A stretch of 64,000 bases of DNA from Bryobacteraceae bacterium (GTDB lineage Bacteria; Acidobacteriota; Terriglobia; Bryobacterales; Bryobacteraceae), in NCBI GenBank assembly GCA_025055455.1, contig JANWXD010000015.1, forward strand, positions 10,629-74,628. The letters are read 5' to 3'. Below the pieces are notes generated by a model that saw only the letters and a program-made list of their open reading frames with translations, was not told the DNA's origin and searched no databases. This document shows, in pieces, positions 57,078-64,000 of this stretch. Every line of letters starts with the position of its first letter. Position 1 is the first letter of the stretch. The position numbers were made by a program, and so were the translations under genes.

Positions 57078-58277
57078 TCAATTATAGTGCGCTCGCGGGG
57101 GGCGCCACTGGGCGGAGGCGGGCATCTGCGCCCGCGCGCTGGCCTCGGTCAAGGCCGCTGGAAGGTTGTGTTTGAGACGCTCCAGGGCCTCGGCGCGGCT
57201 CTCGACCCGCCCCGGCCCGCTGCGTCGGAGGCAGCGGCCGAGCATGGTCATGGCGATCGCATCCTGGGGCTGCGCCCGCAACACGGCCCGAAACATCTCG
57301 GCGGCGGCTTCGTAAGCGCCCCGCCGCCAGAGCGCGTAACCCACATTGAAGCGGTAGACGGAATCTTGGGGGCTCGCCTCCAGCGCCTTGCGGAAACTGT
57401 CGAGGGCCTCAGGCAGATTGAGCCGCGACTGGCTGGCGCCAAGATTGTTCCAGACCTCGGGCGCCGGTGTGCTCCGGGACAGAGTTTGGAAGCTGAGGGC
57501 CGCTTTTTCATAATCGCCGGCCTGATAGGCGCACAGACCCAGCAGGTAAGTCGCCTCCGGGTAGTGGATATCGTCCCGGCGGACCTGCTCGAGCCAGCCC
57601 GCCGCCACCCGGCACTCCTTCTTACGCCACAAAAGCTTCCCGAGAAGGAAGCGCGCCTGCGACAGATTCTCATCCAGACGGGCGGCTTGGGCGAAATACC
57701 GGTGTTGCTGTTCGGCCGTCTCGGCCAGCAGCCCGCGGATGTACTGTTCCCAGGCATCCAGCCGGACGGGACGGCGACGGGCGCGCAATCTCTCCAGGTC
57801 GGGACCGCCAGGACGCAAGGCCCGCAGCACACGCCATGCCAGCTCGTCCTGGAGGCGCCCGAGCTCGTCCAGGGCACCCTGGAGCTGGAAGGACGGGCCG
57901 TTGCGCCACTCTACGCGGTCCAAGATCTGGGCCTCGAGCTCGAGCGTCGAAGTTCCGCTCGCGCTCTGCACACGGAAACTGCCGAAGACGGCCGTGGTGG
58001 CCCCCGAAGCCTCGCTCAGCTTCCAGACGGTGGCCTTGGTGAGCGGGCGGAACCGGCCGAGGCCAAGCCCTTCGTAGGCGGCCTCGCGCTGGTCACGGCT
58101 CACCACCGCGACGGAGGCTCGCCCGAGCGCCTCGCGGATGGATTCGGCCAGGCTTTCGCCGATCCAGTCGTACGCCGCCAGGCCGGAGCGATTGCAGAAG
58201 GGCAAGATGACGATCCTTTCTGCCCACAGCGGCGCGACCGAGCACAGCATCAGCACGAGGCCGAAACGGCGGTGCAT
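57078..58277 (-). CDS. Exported TPR protein with TolB-N/FlgO-like domain
   Basis: 399 residues. A signal peptide (RRFGLVLMLCSVAPLWA) precedes an alpha/beta domain starting RIVILPFCNRSGLAAYDWIG, typical of the TolB N-terminal/CsgG-FlgO-like 'lpF.n.s.......ia..l...l' unit, to about residue 150. TPR repeats follow (ARLDENLSQARFLLGKLLWR, PEATYLLGLCAYQAGDYEKA, PEVWNNLGASQSRLNLPEAL, SVYRFNVGYALWRRGAYEAA). It is the first gene of the 58.3 to 49.4 kb minus-strand run and likely helps assemble or position the envelope proteins encoded behind it. Confidence 0.8.
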   Translation of the reverse strand: MHRRFGLVLMLCSVAPLWAERIVILPFCNRSGLAAYDWIGESLAESIREALGRASVAVVSRDQREAAYEGLGLGRFRPLTKATVWKLSEASGATTAVFGSFRVQSASGTSTLELEAQILDRVEWRNGPSFQLQGALDELGRLQDELAWRVLRALRPGGPDLERLRARRRPVRLDAWEQYIRGLLAETAEQQHRYFAQAARLDENLSQARFLLGKLLWRKKECRVAAGWLEQVRRDDIHYPEATYLLGLCAYQAGDYEKAALSFQTLSRSTPAPEVWNNLGASQSRLNLPEALDSFRKALEASPQDSVYRFNVGYALWRRGAYEAAAEMFRAVLRAQPQDAIAMTMLGRCLRRSGPGRVESRAEALERLKHNLPAALTEASARAQMPASAQWRPPRAHYN

Positions 58278-58946
58278 GTAGGGAAGTTTATCAAACCCGC
58301 GAGTCGGGACATTGCTGTTCCGACCTGCACCCGGCGGTCGCCAGGAGCCACTCAGCGAACCCGGTTTGCGCTGGTTCCCCAGGTGTGGCCGCAGGCAGGT
58401 AAAACCCCTGGCGTGGTTTCCGGACTAAGGTTACCCACCGAGTCCATTTTCACTGCGACCGCCGGAGGACGTACGAATGGCGTGTGCGACTCGACGTCGG
58501 GAGTGCCGGCCCGGGGCGGTCTGGCATCCGATCGTCGCTACGGGATCGGGCCCGCCTCAGTTGCACGGGCGGTCAGCAGCGTGTCGGAGCACGGCCAGGG
58601 TTGCCACCAGCGCAGGGGGGGACGCTCGCAACGGCCAACCGCGCCACAACCCATCCCGTTGGTTCACACAAGCCCCTCGGCGCGCTGGTCCGCTTTTCCC
58701 TTGCGGCTGCCGTGGGGACAGCGTTGCACCACGCAAGCTCGAACCGTCCTCACTGGTGGGGCCGGCCAGAGCGGAGGCCGAGCTCGCTGGGGCCGCCACG
58801 GCGTGCTTGACTGAACGGCTCTCCCACGGCCTCGGTCCGGGCCTGGAGATCCGCTCGAGGATGGCGCCTCGTTCGAAACGCCGTCGAACAGTAGGTGGCA
58901 ACATGCTCTCTGTCGACAGTTGTATAGTACCGTAGAGTAGGTCCCG
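58278..58946. other. 669-bp intergenic stretch without a recognised gene
   Basis: Divergent spacer between the TPR gene (minus) and the MBL gene (plus). Open frames exist on both strands but all have arginine- and serine-heavy, shadow-like products. On the minus strand, SPETTPGVLPACGHTWGTSA near 58370-58440 is more protein-like than its surroundings, yet has no start or family that I know. No stable RNA class was recognised. It may be decayed mobile DNA. Confidence 0.4.
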
Positions 58947-59696
58947 ATGCGCGTCCGATCCCGTCTCGCCCTCGTCGCCAGCCTTCAGTTCGGCCTTTCC
59001 TCCCGCTTCGACTGCCACGTCTGGGCCCTCCGGGCGCCCGGCGGCGCCATCCTCATCGATGCCGGCTCTGGCTGGGCCAACGATGCCGTGCTGGAAAATC
59101 TGGAGCAGGCGTTCGGAACCCGGCACGTGGCAGCCGTCTTGTTAACCCACTCTCACCCGGACCACGCGCTGGGCGCCGCCTCCTTGCGCGAACTCACCGG
59201 TTGTGCGGTCTTCAGCCCCGCGCCCGCCCGCCGGCTGATCGAAGAAGGCGACGAAGAGGGCTGCGGTCTCGCCTACGCACGGCGACTGGGCGTGTATCCG
59301 GCGGAGCTGCGGATGAAGCCTTGCCCGGTCGCACACGCCTTCGCGCATGGCGAGCGATTCACCGTGGCGGGTCAAGCTTTTCAGGCCATCCAGGTTCGCG
59401 GTCACAGCGAGGATAGCTTTTGCTTGTTGACGGAACTCGATGGCATGGGCACCCTGTTCTCCGGCGACGTGGTGTTTTACGGCGGCCTGCTGGGACTGAT
59501 CAACGCCCCGGGCAGCACGATGGAGGGCTATCGCGCCGATCTGGCCCGCCTGCAGGGCTTGAACGTGGAGGCGCTCCTGCCCGGCCACGGGCTGTTCACG
59601 CTGCGCGGTGGCCAGCGCCATATCGACTGCGCGCTCAACGAGCTGAGCCGCAACTTCCTGCCTCGCATGATTGGACAGGGCGATTTGATCTTTTAG
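58947..59696 (+). CDS. MBL-fold (metallo-beta-lactamase) hydrolase
   Basis: 249 residues. The zinc motif THSHPDHALGA (His68, His70, Asp72, His73) is followed by GHSEDSFCLL (third-site His), TLFSGDVVFYGG (bridging Asp) and a final LLPGHGLFTLRGGQRHI (His). The N-terminal strands (DCHVWALRAPGGAILIDAG) complete the fold. Family members hydrolyse thioesters, lactones or similar bonds, for example glyoxalase II; the substrate here is unknown. There is no signal peptide. A TATAGT lies about 20 nt before the ATG. Confidence 0.9.
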   Translation: MRVRSRLALVASLQFGLSSRFDCHVWALRAPGGAILIDAGSGWANDAVLENLEQAFGTRHVAAVLLTHSHPDHALGAASLRELTGCAVFSPAPARRLIEEGDEEGCGLAYARRLGVYPAELRMKPCPVAHAFAHGERFTVAGQAFQAIQVRGHSEDSFCLLTELDGMGTLFSGDVVFYGGLLGLINAPGSTMEGYRADLARLQGLNVEALLPGHGLFTLRGGQRHIDCALNELSRNFLPRMIGQGDLIF

Positions 59697-60298
59697 ATGA
59701 AGAGCAACCCGGCAATGGTTCCGAGCAAGAGGCGACAGCGGCTCGCCGAGAGCGGCCTCGCACGGCTCACTTCGATCCGCTCGCTTACGGGTAGCCCTTC
59801 GGCGGGCCGGATCGGACGACTCCGCTTCGATGGCATCTGCTCCGATTTGAAACTGCGCACCTCGCCCGAAGCGAGCGGGAACGCCAGGGGCGTAGCCTGC
59901 TGCTGCATGCTGGCTTATCTCCATAACCGCACCGCCTCCGTCCATTTACAAATCTTCGCGGCGTCACCAGCGGACGGCTGGACCTGCCGCCGAGGCCGCA
60001 CCAGAATCGTCGGCATCTCCGGACCTGCGATCCCCCCCGGTCCGAACGGCGTCTGGCTGAGCTTGCGGGTCCCCTCGAGGAACCCGGCAGGATTCTGGGG
60101 CGCCACCCAGCGCGTGGCGGAGGCCACCTCGAACCCCGGCCCGTGGTGCGGCTTGCGGGGGCACCGGACGCAGCGGAGCGACGCCTCCAGCGGGGCTCTT
60201 GCCGGCTGGCCTGAGACGGAGACCACGTCCCGGCGGGACAAGGACGCCGCCCAATCCGTGTCGTTGCGAGCCTCGAACTCCCCAAACAGGTTGTGCTG
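59697..60298. other. 602-bp stretch without a confident gene
   Basis: Both strands are open over most of the interval. The plus frame from the ATG at 59697 (directly after the MBL stop) gives 200 basic residues. A minus frame gives FEVASATRWVAPQNPAGFLE and GPGGIAGPEMPTILVRPRRQ, which is equally protein-like. I recognise neither and cannot decide from composition. No RNA motif or repeat was seen. Confidence 0.35.
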
Positions 60299-61810
60299 AT
60301 GCGCTTGGGGGCTCTCGATCTGGCTGTCATTGTCCTTTACCTGGCGTCGCTCTCCCTGATCGGCGTGTATTTTTCCCGACGGCAGGTTTCGCGTGAGGAA
60401 TACCTGCTCGGCCGTCGCCGCATCCACTGGCTGCTGGCCGCCGGCAGCGTCGTCGCTACCCTGCTTTCCACCCTCACGTATCTGTCCGTGCCGGGCGAGA
60501 TGATCCGCTACGGGCTGGCCTTTTTCACCGGCCTGCTGGGACTGCCGCTTGCGATCCCCGTGGTGACGCGCATTCTGTTGCCGAAGCTGACGTCACTGGG
60601 CATCACGAGCATGTACGAGTATCTGGAGCAGCGCTACAGCGCCGGGCTGCGCCGCCTCGCAGCCGCCATCTTCAGCGTGCGAACCCTCACCTGGATGGCT
60701 CTGGTGGTGTACAGTTGCAGTCTCGCCGTGGCCGAAATGACTGGCTGGAATCTGTACGGCACGATCGCCGTGACGGGCTTGCTCACCACCTTTTATGCCG
60801 CCGCCGGAGGCTTGCGCACCGTCATTTGGACGGACAATCTCCAACTGTGGATTCTGGCGGGCGGCGCGATTGCCATCCCGGCCTCGATCTGGATCCGCAC
60901 AGGCATGGGCCCCGCCGGCTGGTGGGAGCTTTTCACTCAAGCCGGACACGCCGACGTCCACGTGTTCAGTCTGGATCCGACCGTGCGACTCACGGTCTTC
61001 TCCGCCATCCTGTCCCAGGTTTTCTGGAGCGCCTGCACCCAGGGCTCCGATCAGCTGGCAATGCAGCGCTATCTGGCCACGCCGTCACTCCGGGCAGCAC
61101 GACGCACAGCCTGGGCCTACCTGGTGCTGAACCTCGCCGTAGTCGGGCTGCTTGTCGTCAGCGGCTTGGCTTTGTTTGCGTTCTACTACCGGGGCTCGGG
61201 GTTGGCGCCGGCCGAGTTCCAACGGCAATTCGCTCCCCGCGCCGACACTCTGCTAGCGCGGTTCATTGTCGAGGAGCTCCCGGCTGGCGCGGTGGGACTG
61301 CTGCTAGCGGCGTTGCTGGCAGCGGCGATGTCCAGTTTTAGCTCTGGAATCAACTCGCTGGCGGCGGTCGTCTCCGGGGATTTGCTCACTCCCCAGGGGC
61401 GGAGGGCGCGCGACGAACGGGCGTCGCTCCGGCTCGCCAAGGCGGCCTCGACAGCTTCCGGGCTTGCGGCCGTCGCTTTGGCCATGCTGACAGCTTGGGC
61501 CGTGCAACGTACGGATTGGAACCTGATCGACCTCAGTCAAAGGCTGAATCACCTCTTCGTGGGCCCGCTGGCGGTGCTATTCTTTGCCGGACTGCTGCTG
61601 CCCCGTGTGGGGGTCCGAGCGGCCCTCGGGGGCTTTCTGGCCGGGAGCGTCTGTAGCGTGCTGGTGGCCTTCGGCTCGGGGTGGCTCGGTTTGGCGCGAC
61701 CGATCTCTTTCACTTGGCTGGTGCCGGGATCCTTTGTTACGGGCTTCGGCACGGCGATGGCGCTAGGGGCCCTCCGGTATTGCAAATCTGTCGACGGTAT
61801 GTCAAAATAA
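60299..61810 (+). CDS. Sodium:solute symporter (SSS family)
   Basis: 503 residues from the ATG at 60299 (AGG 8 nt upstream; a GTG two codons earlier is possible). There are about 13 membrane helices. Family landmarks are VYFSRRQVSREEYLLGRRRI (the loop after helix 1), LSTLTYLSVPGEMIRYGLAF (Na+ site region), AAGGLRTVIWTDNLQLWILA (helix 5-6 motif) and AAAMSSFSSGINSLAAVVSG (helix 8, with the SS pair of the Na2 site). It takes up a sugar, amino acid or carboxylate with sodium. It precedes an Oar-like receptor by 37 bp, so uptake across both membranes may be linked. Confidence 0.92.
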   Translation: MRLGALDLAVIVLYLASLSLIGVYFSRRQVSREEYLLGRRRIHWLLAAGSVVATLLSTLTYLSVPGEMIRYGLAFFTGLLGLPLAIPVVTRILLPKLTSLGITSMYEYLEQRYSAGLRRLAAAIFSVRTLTWMALVVYSCSLAVAEMTGWNLYGTIAVTGLLTTFYAAAGGLRTVIWTDNLQLWILAGGAIAIPASIWIRTGMGPAGWWELFTQAGHADVHVFSLDPTVRLTVFSAILSQVFWSACTQGSDQLAMQRYLATPSLRAARRTAWAYLVLNLAVVGLLVVSGLALFAFYYRGSGLAPAEFQRQFAPRADTLLARFIVEELPAGAVGLLLAALLAAAMSSFSSGINSLAAVVSGDLLTPQGRRARDERASLRLAKAASTASGLAAVALAMLTAWAVQRTDWNLIDLSQRLNHLFVGPLAVLFFAGLLLPRVGVRAALGGFLAGSVCSVLVAFGSGWLGLARPISFTWLVPGSFVTGFGTAMALGALRYCKSVDGMSK

Positions 61811-61847
61811 CACCACCGGCAGAAGATCATCCAAAGGAGGTCGTCTC

Positions 61848-64000
61848 ATGCGGCATCGATGCCTTCCCTGGCTGCGGATCACCGTGCTGGCGGCCCTTGC
61901 CTGCCTGACCGCTCCCGCCCAGAACACTACCGGCACCATCACGGGGACCGTCCGTGATCCCTCTGGCGCCTTGGTCGCCGGCGCGCGCGTCACCGTCCGC
62001 AACGAGGCCACGGGCTTGACGCGGACCACCGAAAGCTCCGACGAAGGGTTGTACCGAGTCTCCCTGTTGCCCCCAGGCACCTATGCGGTCACCGTCGAAA
62101 AAGAGGGATTCAAGACCCAGACCCAGACCGGCGTTCGAATCGAGATTCTTCAGGTTCGCTCGGTCGACTTTACGCTCGAACTCGGCTCGGTGACGGACAG
62201 GGTCACCGTCGAGACCCGGGCGCCGCTACTCGAAACTGAGACCTCGCAGGCCGGCGAGGTCATCAAGGGCGAGCAAGTGGCGAGCCTGCCGCTGAGCGCG
62301 CGCCAATTCCTCCAGCTGACGTTCTTAACGCCAATGGCCATCCCTGCCATCAACGACTTCCGTTCCACCGAAATCAACCGCGAATCAGCCATGCCCGCCG
62401 CAGCCGGTCAGCGCCCCGAGCAAAACAATTACCAGGTCGACGGCGTGGACAACCGCGAGAGCGGCCGCAACAGCCTGGCGCTGAGCGTTTCGCTCGACGC
62501 CATCAGCGAGTTCCGGGTGCAAACGGGTCTGGCGCCCGCGGAATTCGGCCGCGGCGGCGGGGCGATCATCAATGTCGCCACCAAAAGCGGCACTAACGAA
62601 TTTCACGGGGCACTTTACGAGTATCTGCGCAACAACAAATTCGATGCCCGGCCGTTTTTCGCAAACCGCGTCAACCCCCTCAAGCGGAATCAGTTCGGCG
62701 GCGCGCTCGGCGGTCCGATCGCGCGCGACAAGCTGCTGTTTTTCGGCAACTACGAGGGCTTTCGCGAAGCGGCCACGGGCAACCCACCGGTGGGCCGCGT
62801 GCCGACCGACGCCGAGCGCCAGGGTGTGCTGGCTGTGGCGATCGTAGATCCTTTAAGTAACCGCGTTCCTTTCCCGAACAACACGATCCCGCGCAGCCGC
62901 TTCGACCGCATCTCGACGGCTGTCCTGGACCTGGTGCCGCGTCCGAACAACCCCCAGGACCCGCTGCGGAACTTCGTTTTCAACGACGTGCCATCGGGCC
63001 GCACCGACCGCGACTACGTCCTTGGCCGTCTCGACTATCACCTGGGCACGAGCGACACGCTCTACGGTCGCTATCTGTTCAACGAGGAGAGGCACCGTAG
63101 GCCTCCGCTTTTGCCGCCGCCAGCCAACTCCGGTGGCCAGTATCTCTACCTCCGCGCTCAAAGCGCCAGTCTGCACTGGAACCGGGTGCTTAGCCCGACG
63201 CTCGTCAACAGCCTGACTCTAGGTTTTACCCGCTACCGCAACCGCCTGGCCACGCTCAATTCCTTCGTCAAGAACCTGATCACGCCGCTCGGCATCACCA
63301 ACGTGATGGCGGAAACAGACCCGTTGTTCTGGGCGGCGCCGAGCGTCAGCGTTCCCGGCTATCTGTTTCCGGGCGAAGTCACGCCGAACTACCGCACCAT
63401 GAACCAGGCCCAAGTGCTCAACGGGCTGTTGTGGAGCAGGGGCCGCCACACCGTAAAGTTCGGCGGCGAACTGCGGAACATCCGGACCTGGATGTTTTAC
63501 ACGGGCGGCAATGGCAGCTTCACGTTCGCGAACCGATATACCAACGACACTCTGGCCGACTTCCTGCTCGGCTTCGCGTCGACCGTCGGGAAGACGGCGC
63601 GGGCGACGCAGTGGAACTCGCGCCTGGATTACGGCGCTCTCTATCTCCAGGACGACTGGAAGCTCACCAGCCGTCTCACCTTCAACCTCGGTCTTCGCTG
63701 GGAGGTAGAAAGCGCGCTGCGGCAGTCAGATAACGGCGGCTTGGGCTTCGACGTGCGCACTGGCGAAATGCTGGTTTCCAGAAAAGCTACCAACATCCGA
63801 GCAATCCAAGACTTCTACGCACGCATCCGGCCGGACGTCAAGGTTCGCTACGTCGACGAGGACCGCCCCTACGATGCCGATACCAACAATCTGCAGCCCC
63901 GCATCGGATTTGCCTACAGTCTATTTTCGCGGACCGTAGTCCGCGGAGGCTACGGTCTTTACTTTGACGCTCCGCAACTACCGTCCGCCGCTTCATCGAA
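61848..64000 (+). CDS. Oar-like TonB-dependent receptor (partial, cut by the right edge)
   Basis: 717 codons are visible from the ATG at 61848, which has an ideal AAAGGAGG 7 nt upstream. Signal peptide (PWLRITVLAALACLTAPAQN), carboxypeptidase-regulatory domain (ITGTVRDPSGALVAGARVTV, YRVSLLPPGTYAVTVEKEGF), plug (RAPLLETETSQAGEVIKGEQ, NYQVDGVDNRESGRNSLALS) and the start of the barrel (TNEFHGALYEYLRNNKFDAR, PFFANRVNPLKRNQFGGALG) are all present. The frame is still open at the window end, so the C-terminal third is missing. The ligand is unknown. Confidence 0.93.
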   Translation, partial: MRHRCLPWLRITVLAALACLTAPAQNTTGTITGTVRDPSGALVAGARVTVRNEATGLTRTTESSDEGLYRVSLLPPGTYAVTVEKEGFKTQTQTGVRIEILQVRSVDFTLELGSVTDRVTVETRAPLLETETSQAGEVIKGEQVASLPLSARQFLQLTFLTPMAIPAINDFRSTEINRESAMPAAAGQRPEQNNYQVDGVDNRESGRNSLALSVSLDAISEFRVQTGLAPAEFGRGGGAIINVATKSGTNEFHGALYEYLRNNKFDARPFFANRVNPLKRNQFGGALGGPIARDKLLFFGNYEGFREAATGNPPVGRVPTDAERQGVLAVAIVDPLSNRVPFPNNTIPRSRFDRISTAVLDLVPRPNNPQDPLRNFVFNDVPSGRTDRDYVLGRLDYHLGTSDTLYGRYLFNEERHRRPPLLPPPANSGGQYLYLRAQSASLHWNRVLSPTLVNSLTLGFTRYRNRLATLNSFVKNLITPLGITNVMAETDPLFWAAPSVSVPGYLFPGEVTPNYRTMNQAQVLNGLLWSRGRHTVKFGGELRNIRTWMFYTGGNGSFTFANRYTNDTLADFLLGFASTVGKTARATQWNSRLDYGALYLQDDWKLTSRLTFNLGLRWEVESALRQSDNGGLGFDVRTGEMLVSRKATNIRAIQDFYARIRPDVKVRYVDEDRPYDADTNNLQPRIGFAYSLFSRTVVRGGYGLYFDAPQLPSAASS

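Noticed and set aside
58400-58500. Possible insertion-sequence scar (TTACCCACCGAGTCCATTTT)
   Set aside because: It faintly recalls spacer DNA near IS21-type elements, but there is no terminal repeat pair, transposase fragment or target duplication to support it.
56727-58814. 695-residue plus-strand open frame
   Set aside because: Antisense to the TPR gene and to the start of the TonB barrel; no domain, and the composition is typical of high-GC shadow frames.

Overview
This is a high-GC, gene-dense bacterial window that most resembles an acidobacterium of the Solibacter/Bryobacter type. The basis is family content: several Oar-like TonB-dependent receptors with N-terminal carboxypeptidase-regulatory domains, stand-alone carboxypeptidase-regulatory proteins, Tat-type (SRR/TRR) Gfo/Idh/MocA oxidoreductases, xylose-isomerase-like TIM barrels, an S9 peptidase, and lpxD, which implies a Gram-negative lipid A envelope. 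This is inferred from recognised families, not from a marker gene tree.

Layout. 1-4.7 kb (minus): a partial solute-binding protein, a SpoIIE-type phosphatase, a LOG protein and lpxD. 4.8-10.7 kb (plus): a TIM barrel, a TPR protein, an MFS transporter and a glycosyltransferase-acetyltransferase fusion, the last three with overlapping stop/start codons. 10.8-20.2 kb (plus): YdcH, an Oar-like receptor, an oxidoreductase, PrxQ, an M20 peptidase and an S9 peptidase. 20.2-24.6 kb: twin TGAA-loop hairpins, larE (minus), a secreted carboxypeptidase-regulatory protein, a lipoprotein, an exported rhodanese whose active-site Cys codon is TGA, and tRNA-Gly(CCC). 24.9-32.0 kb (minus): a complete TetR-TolC-HlyD-ATPase-ATPase-permease-permease export operon with a readable promoter and palindromic operator. 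32.2-41.2 kb (plus): a stretch with an unusual number of broken genes (an oxidoreductase with an ochre codon, a cobalamin riboswitch and intact BtuB-like receptor followed by wrecked btuF/btuD, and an NCS2 permease with frameshifts), mixed with intact genes. 41.2-45.9 kb (minus): an enolase-superfamily protein, DedA, a VapBC-type pair and ligA. 45.9-49.4 kb (plus): a lipid kinase, a membrane-bound hydrolase and an aldehyde dehydrogenase. 49.4-58.3 kb (minus): a tightly packed run of envelope and secreted proteins of mostly unknown role, including a TonB barrel that seems to lack its plug. 58.9-64 kb (plus): an MBL-fold hydrolase, a sodium:solute symporter and a second Oar-like receptor cut by the window edge.

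The strongest novelty candidate is the rhodanese at 23999-24412. The TGA sits exactly at the catalytic cysteine, the reading frame continues for 50 conserved codons to a TAG, and a perfect 5-bp GC hairpin with a 5-nt GU-containing loop starts 16 nt after the TGA, with its loop beginning at the 22nd nt, where bacterial SECIS elements lie. This points to a selenocysteine-containing exported rhodanese. Other items of note are the remnant B12-uptake operon behind an intact riboswitch, the GT4-RimI fusion, near-leaderless TATAAT promoters (larE, ligA, tetR), a likely CTG start for dedA, and the 49-58 kb operon.
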